From NCBI GenBank assembly GCA_003971905.1, contig RSEE01000147.1, positions 1-64,000 on the forward strand: DNA of 64,000 nt. Reading direction: 5' to 3'. Every line of letters begins with the position of its first letter. Positions within the stretch are counted from its first letter, which is position 1. The position numbers and the translations under genes were made by a program. Source of the stretch: Moniliella sp. 'wahieum' (taxonomy: Eukaryota; Basidiomycota; Moniliellomycetes; Moniliellales; Moniliellaceae). Shown one piece after another: positions 45,971 to 56,919 of this stretch. The notes under the pieces are model-generated. The model did no database searches, was not told the DNA's origin, and saw nothing but the letters and a program-made list of their open reading frames with translations.

Positions 45971-47577
45971 ATGGCGACTACCTCTGCCCCCAGCTTTTTC
46001 GATATGGCTGCCCGCAAGGCGGCCGCCTCGGGTCAGCCCAAGGCCAAGCGCTCCGACGAGCAAAAGCAGAACCGGCCTTGGGTCGAGAAGTACCGGCCCA
46101 AGACGATGGACGAGGTGGCATCGCAGGATCACACGGTCCAGGTGCTGAAGAAGACGCTCCTTCTCAACAATGTACGTTCTCTCTCCTCTTTCCCTTCCCT
46201 TCCCTCGCTTTGCCGCGCCTCCTGGGCTGGGAATGGCAATGGCAATGGCACTGGCATTGCCCGGTGCCCCACGACTGGATGGCTAACCGCGTTGTTGTTC
46301 GAACCAGCTGCCTCACATGCTCTTTTACGGTCCACCGGGGACGGGAAAGACGTCGGCCATCTTGGCTCTGTGCCGAGAAATGTTTGGGTACGTAGGCTGC
46401 TCCTGTCCTATTGGTGCTGTACCTTGTTCGCCTCCTGGTCCTCGATCCTGGTTGGTGCAGACAACGCTAACCTAGCCTATGTCAATGTCGATATCAATGT
46501 CGATGTCGATGTTGAACCTCCTCCCAGGCCCGAACTGATGCCGCACCGTGTTCTGGAGCTGAACGCGTCGGATGAACGAGGCATCTCGGTCGTACGGGAA
46601 AAAATCAAGACATTTGCCAAGTCCATCGTGGCCATGCGCCTGCGAGCGCCATCAAGGCAGGTCACCCTTGTCCGCCCTTTAAAATCATTGTTCTGGACGA
46701 AGCGGATTCGATGACGCAGGATGCCCAATCGGCCTTGCGTCGCATCATGGAAAAGTACTCGTCTGTCACTCTTCTGTCTCGTGTGCAACTACGTGACGCG
46801 GTACGTATTGGCCCCTTTGCGTTGTGGCCGGTAGGCCGGTCGGGGGGTGGAAGGGGCAAGGGGAAGGGGAAGAGGAAGAGGAAGGGGAACAAGAATGTGC
46901 GTGCTGACTTGTTGGGCTGGGGCCTGCATGTGTGTATCCAGGATCATTGAGCCTCTCACCTCGCGCTGCAGTAAGTTCCGTTTCCGATCGCTGGACACGG
47001 GCAGCGCACGGGACCGAATCGAGTATGTGGCCAAGGAGGAAAAGGTGGTGTTGGAGGACGGGGTGGTGGACCGGTTGTTGGATGCCTCCGAGGGAGACAT
47101 GCGACGTGCGCTCATGTACCTTCAATCGGCCGCGCGGTTGCGCACGTCGGACCAAAGTGCGGTCCCTGCGCAGTCCATTACCGAAGTCGCTGGTGTGGTA
47201 CCGCACAGCGTGGTTACGGGGTTGCTCCGCGCGGCCCGGTCCCGCTCACGCCTGCCGACGCAGCGGCGGCCACGGAAACGGATGAGGGGGAGGACGTGAC
47301 GATGGCGGAGGCGGACGGGGCGGGCAGTGGCGCGTTTGATGCGGTGCAAGCGGCAGTGACGCAAACGGTGCAGGATGGGTATGCGGCGAGCCAAGTGCTG
47401 AGCCAACTTCACGACTACCTTGTTCTCCACCCCACGTTGCCACCCAGGTTCAAGGCGCAAGCGGCTGTGGCGATGGGCAGCACCGACAAGGCGTTGACAG
47501 AGGGGGGCGATGAGGAACTTCATCTGCTGGATCTTCTTCTCATTCTAGCTCGATTGGCCAAAGCCGAGCGTCTCTGA
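45971..47577 (+). CDS. RFC2: Replication factor C subunit 2
   Basis: AAA+ clamp-loader subunit that opens PCNA at primer-template junctions, nuclear. Start [18 protein letters not shown], then [20 protein letters not shown] (RFC box), [20 protein letters not shown] (Walker A; a sensor-type '[10 protein letters not shown]'), [40 protein letters not shown] (Walker B DEAD), [11 protein letters not shown] (arginine finger region), [14 protein letters not shown] (SRC motif) and [13 protein letters not shown] (sensor 2). It matches yeast Rfc2/human RFC4 rather than Rfc3-5, because of the QDHxVxVLKKTL region. Three introns: 46172-46307, 46388-46527 and 46801-46941, each GTACGT...CAG with codons rejoining correctly. 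Frameshifts lie near 46660 and 46770, and possibly near 47240. The C-terminal collar carries an acidic insert ([14 protein letters not shown]). Confidence 0.95.
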
Positions 47578-48298
47578 CGCAACAGCGAGCAAGAAAGAGA
47601 TGAGCAAGTTCTACTAATACGACGGCAGCGGCCCATTGCCCATCCCCACGAGAAGGTACAATGGCATACGGAGACAGGAGACAGGAGCGGATGACGGGGG
47701 GGGGCTGGATTGCAGGCGATTGGGGCCGAAGGCATAGCACAAAACGAATCATTAATCAGGTGTAGCAGGCGACGCAACGCAAACACAACACCTGGGCTTA
47801 GGACAGCCAGTGCCGTCTCCATCCTGGTCAGGGTTAGGGTAGCTTGCGCCCCGCCAGACGCCTCCCATTGCGATTTCGGGTCGTATGCACGTGCCGCGCC
47901 GAACCCTACAAGCGACCGGTGGAATTTCACTTGCATTACGTAGCTATCACACGTCGGGAGCATCATGCACTAGGGGCGGGGTCTGTCGGGGCGCCACCGT
48001 GCCAGCGGACGCGCCAGGGCGAAGGGGGCCAGTGTCGCCCCGCTGCGTAAGAGGCGGGAGGGGGGCAGTGTAGCCTCTCGCAGCTTCCGGCTTCCGGCGC
48101 AGGGCTTGGAAACGGAGCGGACAGCCGCTTCTGTCTGGTGAAGCTGGTGAAGCTTGAACCTTCAAGCTTCAAGGGAGGGGAAGCGGGAGAAGGGCTTGAG
48201 CGCGCGTGGGCTCCCTCGTTGGCTCTGCCCACCTGTCTACCTGCCCACCTGCCCACCTGCCCACCGCCTTGTCTTGTTGTGTCGAGCTGATCTTGACC
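47578..48298. other. Spacer, RFC2 to ATP18
   Basis: No gene seen. It contains AGGGTTAGGGT at 47832-47842 (a telomere-like word, opposite orientation to the chromosome end), a TTCAAGCTTCAAG palindrome at 48148-48173 and a CTGCCCACCTGCCCACC short tandem repeat at 48229-48263 just before ATP18. Confidence 0.5.
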
Positions 48299-48683
48299 AT
48301 GTCGACGTTCCTTGGTTTCCGCGTCTACTCCACGCCCATCGTCAAGCCCCTCTTCCCCTTCATCTTGGCTACGGGCGTGGTGGGCTACTTGATCAAGAAC
48401 ACCCAGGACAAGGGCAGCAACACCCCCGAGGCACTCAAGGACCCCAAGAACCCGTGGGGTACGTTCCGTGAACCTGTTGATCCCCTCTGCCTCGCTGTAG
48501 ACCCAGCAGTGTGCTTTCTGCAGTGTGCATTCTGCAGTGTGCATTCTGCAGTGTGCTTTCTGTTCTGAGCAAGGTGGAACGTGGATGGAGGATCGATGGT
48601 GATGGTCGATTAACCCCGATGAAAACTGACTTACTTTGGGATACCTTGCCTTAGCTCGCTTGGCGCCCAAGGCGGAGCACTAA
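48299..48683 (+). CDS. ATP18: F-type ATP synthase subunit j/i (Atp18)
   Basis: Small single-span subunit of the membrane Fo sector of mitochondrial ATP synthase, a fungal family. Exon 1 encodes MSTFLGFRVYSTPIVKPLFP, FILATGVVGYLIKN (the membrane segment), then NTPEALKDPKNPW. The family's 'TPI.KP..PF' start and 'NT.E...DP.NP' end are both present. The intron 48459-48654 (GTACGT...TTAG, 196 bp) splits a codon, and exon 2 finishes ARLAPKAEH-stop. The total of 62 residues is close to yeast Atp18 (59). This is one of the few genes here with no frameshift, expected for so short a target. Confidence 0.92.
48507..48562. repeat. 14-bp tandem repeat inside the ATP18 intron
   Basis: Four head-to-tail copies of CAGTGTGCWTTCTG, with only one varying position, lie within the intron. 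Confidence 0.9.
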
Positions 48684-49257
48684 GCTCGCATCGTAGGTGC
48701 TCCGACCTCCGACCCGCCGTGGACCCGCAGGGGACGTTGGGCTCCTGTGTCGAGCCTAGGCTAGCGAATCATCTCTACGCGAGACAAGCAATGCACCTGA
48801 GCTACTACTGCCCCTGTGGCGCGAGGGACGCGTACCACCTGTCTAAGGCATGGGTGCCTGTCTGGAGGCGCCAAGGCACCTAGCTGGGCCCATTGGCCCA
48901 CGTCTGTTGATGCATGAGCTAGTACACTGAGAGAAGGTGGTAGGGGGGAGCAAGGAGGCCTAAGGCTACGCCCGTCTGGTCCTTGGTCTGCCTTCAGATG
49001 CATCCTTGAGCAGTACGATAGGGAGGGTCATATCGATGAGATTGGGGAGAGAGAGAGAGCCCTACACGGGGAGCCTGTACGGGGAAAACAAGGCTAGGGC
49101 CCACTACAGAGCAATAGGAGGTCAAAAGAGGAGGGAGAGGAGAACGGTCCAAGGAGGCAGCGCGGTGGTGCCCGCACGAGCCGGGGGAAAAGGGCGCGCA
49201 CGAGATACCGAGGAAAGGCCACGGAGTGGGGGAGAGTGTGGATGTCACGTCAAGTGG
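48684..49257. other. Spacer between ATP18 and the kelch gene
   Basis: Between convergent 3' ends. No gene or strong repeat recognised. Confidence 0.5.
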
Positions 49258-50661
49258 TTACTGCTCCTCCTCGAGCTCAATAGTAAAGGAGGTGATTTGG
49301 GGCAGGTAGGCCGAGGCAGCCAAATCAAGGTACCACATGTCCCCGTACACGTCCTTACCATCGAACCCACCATGGACAAAGAGGCGAGAGTCGCGGAGCC
49401 AAGTTTGGTGGTACCCACGCCAGATGGTGGGCGCCATATGCCTTGCGCTTTTCCCATTGCAAGTTGACCAGGTTGAGACTCAAGATCTCGGTGGTGTAGG
49501 ACTTGCTGTCATGTCCGCCGATCACAAACAGGTACGAGCCGACTTGGGTGGCAGTGTGGCCAAGACGGTAGTGGACTTCGTCCGTCTTGATTTGGTACCA
49601 GACCTTGGTATCGAGCTGAAGAATGTGAATGTCGTTGAAGCTCATGTGGCCGTCCGAGCCACCAATCACGATCAACTTGTCGTCCACAATGTTGGCAGTG
49701 TGGTAGCCGCGTCCGGCGGGGGCTTACCCGTGCACTCCCATTTGGACCATTGCAGTACGGTCTGCTGGACCTGCTTGTCGGTGCCTTCGCCCTCGGGCGC
49801 CGGGTCGGAGGAGACGGGAACAAGGCTGTACACGTCGTTCAGCGCCCCGACCCCATTGCCACCGCCAAAGACGATCATCTGGCCGTTCCAAGCATTGGCC
49901 GTATGAGCACGACGGGGCGAAGGAGGCGTACCCAAAACCTGAACGCCCGGCTGCGGCTTGGACCAACGCAGAGAGAGGGTGTCCAAGACATAGAGATCGT
50001 TAAAGTAGTGCGGACCATCTCCACCGGCAAAAATGTAGAGCGTATGGTCAATCATGCAGGCAGAATGGGCACGGCGCGGGGTTGGTACCTCGCCGGCCAC
50101 GCGCGGGCGGGACCAACACATGGTCTCGGTATCAAACGTCCACAGCTCGCGCGGAACAGCCTTTCGAATCGCACCCGCCAAACACGTACACCGTCTCGTC
50201 CCCCAATGTAGCACTGTGCGCGCGGAACGGCCGGCGTGGCGCGACGCCATGGACGGGGGAGCGAGACCAGTACATGCTCGGCGCTGGTGCCTGGGCCACG
50301 CGGGCCGAGGGCAAGTGGGGCACAGCAATGCGCACAGCAGCGCGGCTGCTGGCATCCTTGTCCTTGTCCTTGTCCTTGTCCTTGTCCTTGTCCTTATCTT
50401 TGTCCTTATCTTTGTCCTTATCTTTGTCCTTGGCATCGTGGGCGCTCGGGTCAGAGCGGTCTTTCTTGGGCTTGTCAGAGCGGGGGTCGGTGCCGTTGGA
50501 AAGCGTGTGGTGGTGGCTCGAGGCCGGGGCGGCAGACGCGGCAGAGGGCATGCCATTGCCATTGCGCACGACAGCCTCCGCCGTTCCGTCTCGCCCACGG
50601 TCAAGGGCGGGGTGATGCTGTGGCGGGAGGGCACAGGCGGCGAGGGAGCGACAGCAGCCAT
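49258..50661 (-). CDS. Kelch-repeat beta-propeller protein
   Basis: Scaffold or adaptor with six kelch blades, of a type well conserved in basidiomycetes, but its precise role is unknown to me. The N-terminus is disordered: Pro/Ala-rich MAAVAPSPPVPSRHS, then a (KD)n tract encoded by an AAGGAC microsatellite (50355-50432). The blades follow: YWSRSPVHGVAPRRPFRAHS, VYVFGGCDSKGC; PRRAHSACMIDHTLYIFAGG; SPRRAHTANAWNGQMIVFGG; KLIVIGGSDGHMSFNDIHIL; RLGHTATQVGSYLFVIGGHD; and a last blade ending RDSRLFVHGGFDGKDVYGDM. Each has the GG doublet and the spaced Tyr/Trp. The C-terminus ends TIELEEEQ at 49258. Frame changes near 50600, 50165, 49710 and 49440. The start at 50661 is the first Met. Confidence 0.86.
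50355..50432. repeat. (TCCTTG/TCTTTG)n hexamer microsatellite, coding
   Basis: Thirteen or so hexamer units, read on the minus strand as Lys-Asp repeats within the kelch protein's disordered N-terminus. Confidence 0.88.
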
Positions 50662-51930
50662 GGCGGGGGCGGGGGCGCTGGCGCGGGTGGAGGGACAGAC
50701 GGCCGCGGCGGGAAGGGAACATCTGGCCGAGCTAAAGTGCTAGGATGCGTGATGCGTGATGCTGTGATAGTGATGCGACAGCCCACGCAGCCCCGTGCTG
50801 GGCTGGGTGGCGTGTGGCCCGGTGCGGGGGAGCGCATCACGCATGGCGCCTCACGCGTGGGGCGGCCGGGGTGGGTGCTGCCTGCTGCTGGCCCGCGCGC
50901 CACACCAGCGCGCCCAGCCGGCTCGCCACACGTGACACTGCTCTGGTGCGGTGGCCTGCGCCCAGGCCCCCGGCGGCCCGAAGCGATGCAGGGCCCAGGC
51001 AGGTCGCTGCTCTGGCCTTGTCTCCCCCAGTTCCACGTCGTACGCACCACTCCCAATCCAATTCAAGCCGCCAAGACTGATCTCGCCACACATACACACA
51101 CATCTCTCTCTCGCTCTCTCTCTCTACCACGCTCACCCGTCTGCACTTTGTAAGAAGCAAGAGGCACACGTGTAGGTATGGGCGGCGGCGGTGGCGGCGC
51201 GGTAGTCGATGATATAAGACGCACTGGAAGCGAAGCGAAACCATGCCGGGAGAGAAACGATGGAACGATAGAACGATGGAACGAAGGGACGATGGAACGA
51301 TGGGAGATGGGACGATGGAATGATGGGAGGATGAATACGATCGATGGGGAAAAGGAGCAAAGGAGCGGAGGAGGGAGGAGCAAGAAGCAAAGGAGTATAT
51401 GAGCGAAGGAAGGAGGGCGATGAAGGGGGGGGAAAGGGAAGGGGAAGGGTTCAGATGAGGGTACCCGGTACGAAAGAGAAAAAAAAGAAAATGCGAGATC
51501 CAGAGTGAGCTTGGTTTACTCCCGAGCAGGAGAGAGGCGGGTACAGGGGGGAGGGGGGTAGCGTGCAACCATATGCAAAATGCAAGATCCAAAAGACCCA
51601 AGATCCAAGATCCAAAGCCCAAGATGCCCAACATGCACAAGATGCCCAAGATGTACAAGATTCAAAATCCGAGATGCGAAGGGGGGGAGGGAGGGAGGGA
51701 ACGAGGCCGATCTGAGGGTAACGCGGTAACGGTGGCTGAACCCCCCACCCCTACCACCACTACCACATCCTTCTGGCCAAAGGCGAACAAAGCAAGTAGT
51801 ACAACAGCAGAACAAGGCCGGACAAAAAAGTAAGACAGAAAGGAAAGATGAACCAAGGGGGAAACGGGAACCCCCCTCCCAACCCCCTACCCTCAAGTGC
51901 CCAGCGCGGGATTTGCACTGAAGAGTACGC
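50662..51930. other. Spacer with two short-repeat blocks
   Basis: No gene supported. 51255-51345 is a GATGGAACGA-type tandem array; 51575-51670 repeats CAAGATCCAAAGCCCAAGATG-like units. The right end may contain 3' sequence of the NT-C2 gene. Confidence 0.5.
51255..51345. repeat. GATGGAACGA tandem repeat
   Basis: About nine imperfect copies of a 9-10 bp unit, with GATGGGACGATGG variants at the right edge. Confidence 0.8.
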
Positions 51931-54900
51931 TCACGACGGGGCGGCCGTCTGCGGGTGAGCATGGGCATGGGGATGCACAACGGGGGAGGAAAGTGAGCGA
52001 GGCAAGCCTGGCGAGGAGGCGTATGTGCGTGCGTGTGCACAGCCAACAACGTCTCCCGTCGAGGTACACCAATCGACCCGGCTGCCGTACCAGCTTGGAC
52101 CACCGCCGAAACCGTGCTCCACCCCGAGGGGGAGGTCCCGTCCCTGCCCCGTCCCCGACCCCGTCCCCGGCACCGGGCCCTGCCCACTCAACTCTACCAA
52201 AGTATCACCACCCGCACCTGCACCTGCACCTGCACCCGCACCTGCACCCGCACCCGCACCCGCACCCGCACCCGCACTTGCACGCACGCCCGTCGAGTCC
52301 GCCTCGAAGTCCGAGGGGGGAGTTACGCGTACACTAGGCCGGGGCGAGCGTTTGGGCCGCCACAGACGCAGTAGCGACGACCCGGACGGTCGCCGCGCCC
52401 GCGGGGTGGGCGCGAGGACGTCCGCTCGGATAGACAGGAGCGAGGGCGGGCGTGCAGGGCTCGTTGGCGCCGTTGGGGCTGATGGGGCCGATGGGGCCGA
52501 AGGGGTTGATGAGATGATGGGGCTAATGGAGCTGATGGGGTAGGGGAGGCCTGGGTGTGCGACAACAGTGCCGGCACAGTACGTGTGCTAAGCACTGACG
52601 GACGACGAAATGCGCTGGGAGGTTGGGAATGCGTGCTGGCCGAGTCACGGAACGAAGCAGAAGCAGACGCGGGAGTGGAAGCAGAAGCAGAAGCAGAAGC
52701 AGAAGCAGGGAGAGGGAAGGAGGTTGTAGAAAGCGTGAGCGAGCGTGGCGAGGCAGGTACACCGTCGCCTTGGTGCCCGTCCCCGCCGACCTGGAACTGG
52801 GACTGGGACTGATGCTGCGACTGCGGGGAGTGAGGCGCGGCGTGCGTGCGGGTTGGACTCGGTTCGCCATTCTGGTTTTGGGATTGGGATTGGCCTTGAC
52901 TTTGGGATTGGGTCTCGCTTGGGGTTCGGGTACGCAGGGTGGAGGTACTAGGGGACAAGCCGAGGCCGATCGGTGGGGGCCATCTGCGAGTGGTGGGTGT
53001 ATTGGAAGGGACCTCTTCCAGCTCAGCGATCGATTCGGTCGTGGGGAAGGACTTGGCCATCGTTCGTGGGGACGAGTGGGACGAGGAAGAGCAAGGGAGG
53101 AGGAGGAGGAAGCGGAAGCGGAAGCGGAAGCGGAAGCAGGTGGTCGTGCACTGGTCGCTGTAGCGGTAGCGGTAGCATGCGGAGAAGAAGACAGATGGTG
53201 CTGCGCATGGGTACGCGCATGGGCATGGGCATGGGCACGGGCATGGGCCTGGGCCTGGGCATGAGAATGGGAATGGGTCGAGGAGGACGAAGCGCCTTCC
53301 AGATCAAGATGTGGTCGGGCCTCATTGCCAGCGCCAGCGTCGGGGGCTGCGCGGTCCCGGCGCGCATCGGCAAAGGTCTGGGCAAAAATTTGGTCCACTA
53401 CCGAGATGGCATCACCGCCCGCCGCCGGATCAGGACCTAAGTCAAAGAAACCATATCCGTTCGGGTGAAACGAGCTGGTTCCAGGCAAACTTGTGGTGGG
53501 CAAAGGGTGAGGACTGGTGCTGGGCCCACCACCTCCGCCTCCGCCTCCTCCGCCTCCGCTCTGCAGCGAGGGGGAATAGGAGTAGCCGCCGCCCTTGGTA
53601 GCTTCTTCCTGGCTCGATCCGGCGGTTGTGGGGTGTGCGCGTGCGGGCGGAAGGACGAGTGCCGAGCGGGAGCGCGAGGAGGGCAGGTGCGGTGCGGGCC
53701 GAGGGCGGACGAGAAAAGAACATCGACCCAGAACCAGCGCCAAACGAATGAGACGAAGCTGTATCCGAGCCGTCGAGCGTGTGCGTTCCCGTTCCCGTTC
53801 CCGTGCCCGTAGCCGAGGCCGAGGCCGAACCGGGTCCCGATCCGGACGGCGTCCCTGTCGGATCGCCCAACCGAGCCGAGGCGATGGTGCTTGCCTTGGA
53901 CGCGCCCGTGGGCAGTGACGGGTTGGGCGAGCGCCACAGGGCGACCGGGATGCCGGTCGAGATGGGCGGCAGGGAGTATCCGCCTCCGGCGCCACTGCCT
54001 CCGCCTACCCGGCGAATAGTCAAGGTGACCCTCAACAGAGCGTTGGTTTTGCCAGCGGCCAAGAGAAATTTGCGGGTATCGGTGCGTGTATCGGAAGGCT
54101 TGGATTTGGGTGGGTGGAAGCTATGCGCGGTGAGGTGACCATGGGAGGAGGAGGAGGAGGAAGGTTTGGGTGCCGGCGGCGCATACTCGGCCAAGTTGAT
54201 ATCGGCATGGCCCAAGACCTCTTTGTTCGGTCCGACCGGAATCTTGCGGGATGTGCTGGTGACAACGAGATGGAGCATGCTCGTGTCCAGTTCGCCCGCA
54301 CGTCCTCAGGCGCGGCAAACAAGCCGTTAGTTGCGTTGGCCGTTTCCAACGTAGGAAAGTGCGAGGCGCCGGTGGACCAAGCGGCCGAACGGACGGAGGT
54401 CGAACGCGCATCCTCCTCCCGCCCCGGGGTGGAGGTGGTGCGTTTGCGCGCAACCGAAGAGTGAGACGCGTCGCCAGGAGCCGCCTTGGCGGATGCAGCC
54501 TTGTCAGCTGCTCCGCGGGGGCGGATGGGTACACGAACGGCAAAAATCAGCGTGCGTTCGAACCGGGCCACGTGGGAGCGGACTGTTGCCCCTGGGGTAT
54601 GCCCCCTACTCTCCGAGGGCCGGATGGGCGCCTGGTTGCCACTCGTGTTCAATCGCGACAGAGAGTGGCAGGGGAGGAGGATGAGGAGGAGGCAGTGGAA
54701 AGGGGGAGGTGAGCGGTGGCCACGGTGCGCTCCGCACGCTCTTGCCACTCCTTGTACGGGGCCGGGAGGAGGCAGGCAGCGAGAGGGGAGCGGGGGGGGA
54801 CGGCAGAGCGGGAGGAGGCAGCGAATTCGAAGTCGCCGCGGGCCAACTAGGGCGGGAGCAGAGGCGGGCTGAGTGGACGGGGGTGGAAAAGTGGCCGGGG

Positions 54901-55277
54901 CGCGACGCGGGAAGGACGTCAGAAAGCGATTCCAGCGACGCGGGTTGCGCGGGGCGCTGGCTGCTGGGGTGGCCTGCGGGACGCGGAGCGAGAGGCTGCT
55001 GGGGCCGGGGGAGGGGGAGGGGTAGGGGTAGCAAGAGGCGCAGCATCGGCAGGCAGGGGCGGGGCGGCGGAGTGGGAGGAGGGCAAGGAGAGGAGGGCTA
55101 CGGTGGCGGCGTTGGGAGGGAGTGGGGGGGGAGGCGCCAACTGAGAGAGCACTGGCCGGCGAGGACGGGGACGTCGGCGACCTCGTGGATGGTGGCGTGG
55201 ACGACAAAGGTGGCCTTGGCGGGGTGGCGGCGGCCGAGGGGCGCGGCGGAGAGGAAGGAGGGGAGGGCGGTGGGCAT
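51931..55277 (-). CDS. NT-C2 domain protein with long disordered tail
   Basis: The N-terminal C2-type domain is of the EEIG1/EHBP1 family, a membrane or actin-linked adaptor class; the fungal members have no settled function. The start at 55277 gives MPTALPSFLSAAPLGRRHPA, ATFVVHATIHEVADVPVLAG, QCSLSWRL. A Pro-rich stretch of roughly 200 codons interrupts the domain. It resumes with VARFERTLIFAVRVPIRP near 54540-54590, LHLVVTSTSRKIPVGPNKEV and LGHADINLAEYAPPAP near 54170-54270, and TRKFLLAAGKTNALLRVTL near 54010-54080, all typical NT-C2 strands. The rest is Ser/Gly/Ala/His-rich with microsatellite-coded runs (GTGTGTGT, GGGGGGGG, HAHAHA, SASASAS, QSQSQS) and a late FEADSTG motif near 52290 seen in fungal relatives. 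Frame changes are many. The 3' end at 51931 is the stop of the last plausible frame and is uncertain. Confidence 0.7.
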
Positions 55278-56919
55278 GGTGGCGGGGGGGCTCCGGGCAC
55301 GCGCTCGCTCCCTCGGTCGCTCGCACTCGCACTCGCGCGAGGAGGTGGTGGGCGCGGGCGGCGCTGGGAGGGGCGGGAGATGGTGGCGGGGGCGGGAGCG
55401 ATCTGAGACCGGGGTCGGGACGGCGGTGAGGCCGGTGAGGATGGGGGAGGCGAGCGCTGGGCGGCGGTGCGCGCAGGCGGGAAGGGAGCAACTAGGACAT
55501 CACGAATTAATCACGCACCCTGCACGGGGGGGGGCCGCGCAGGCCGAGGCGGCATGTAGGGCGCATGCGCAGGGGGGGGCCGCACCAGGGCAGTGTGGGG
55601 CGTGCTGCCGGGCGCGGCCGGGGGTGGCTGGGAGATCAGAGGCGCGTGCCGGGCGGCAGCATGCAAGGGCTCAGCTCAGGCTCAGCACTCCGGCTGAGGA
55701 CGTGGAGTGCTGAGGTGCGCTGGGCGAGGCTGTGCGTGCGCAGGGCAGCCACGATGAATCCACACGCAAACCCAGCATGCCTGCGCAGGCGAGCGCAGCT
55801 GCCCATGCCGAGCAAGATGGAGCAGCCGCCGCGCTGCCCACCAGGCCCTCGCCAGGACGCCGCCAGGCACACACCCAAGCCATCCGCCCCCATCGAGCTC
55901 GGCTGCGACCCCAAACTGGGTCAGCGATGGTTATAATCTGGTACGCCCAGCCATCCTCACACGTACTCCCCGCGCCACGGCGTCCTCATTATGCCACACC
56001 CCAACCCCAGCCCCAGCATCAGCTCAACTTACAGCGGGCCAGAGCCAAAGAAGAGGCGAGAATTGGAGCCGATGCGTGCCCCAAGTTACCGACCAAACGC
56101 AGCCACCGGAGACAAAGAAGAAGACGCAGGACGTACAGGGAATACGGGAGAGAGGGGGCCGCCTGTGTTGAGGCCGAGGCACCACATGCTGTGCAAGTCT
56201 TGCTCACCTCCCGGGTCCAGCAACCCTTCAGATAACTAGCAACTCTTCCCCCACCGTACCAAACCGTGTACGTGTACACCGCGTACAGGTACTACAGCTG
56301 GGAAAAAAAGTGTCTGTTCCTAAGTACACACACTCGGAACAGCCCTGAGCGGAAAAAGCAATGACAGCCAGCCACACGACGGAATATATGCAGCAGCTAG
56401 CACCCCCACGGCTAAGGCTACCGAGCTATGATACGCTATCCCACTGATGATTACACGCGAGCCAAACAAAGCCAACAGTGTGTCTGAACGTATAATTGAA
56501 GAGGGGGGACAGAACGAATGTAGTGTCAATATACCTGGCAACCAAGCCCGCAGGGGGACACTCTCGACGAGGGCCGTCAAGGCCGTGTGGAGGGAAGTGC
56601 GCCTGCGCACACGGGAAGAGGAAAGTGTCGAGTGTACAGAGATACAGTCTTGCAGTCGCGCAAAAGAAACGAGGGGAGAGTGTGGCGCCTGGAGGGCAGT
56701 AGCAGGTCAAGCGTAGAAAGCAGTTGGAGAAGGAGAGGGGGAGGGGGAGAATCGAGTGTTGTCGAGAGTCGAGGGTTGTGGAGGGTTGGTGAGAGAGTAA
56801 TCCAAAGAGGGTGAGAGGCGGGGAGGATGTCAAGAAAGGCAATGACAGTCACTGGCATTGGAGAGGGGTACCCTCGTGTGCATCAGGGACCAGAACGGAG
56901 CCCCAGGGACGGGAGGAGG
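55278..56919. other. Spacer upstream of the NT-C2 gene
   Basis: About 1.6 kb. No supported gene. It contains CACGGGGGGGGG-type G runs (55520-55580), a GCTCAGCTCAGGCTCAG palindromic cluster at 55670-55700 and no other recognisable feature. Confidence 0.45.

Noticed and set aside
47832-47842. AGGGTTAGGGT as evidence of a chromosome fusion point
   Set aside because: Fewer than two units is expected by chance in 64 kb and could equally be a transcription-factor site.
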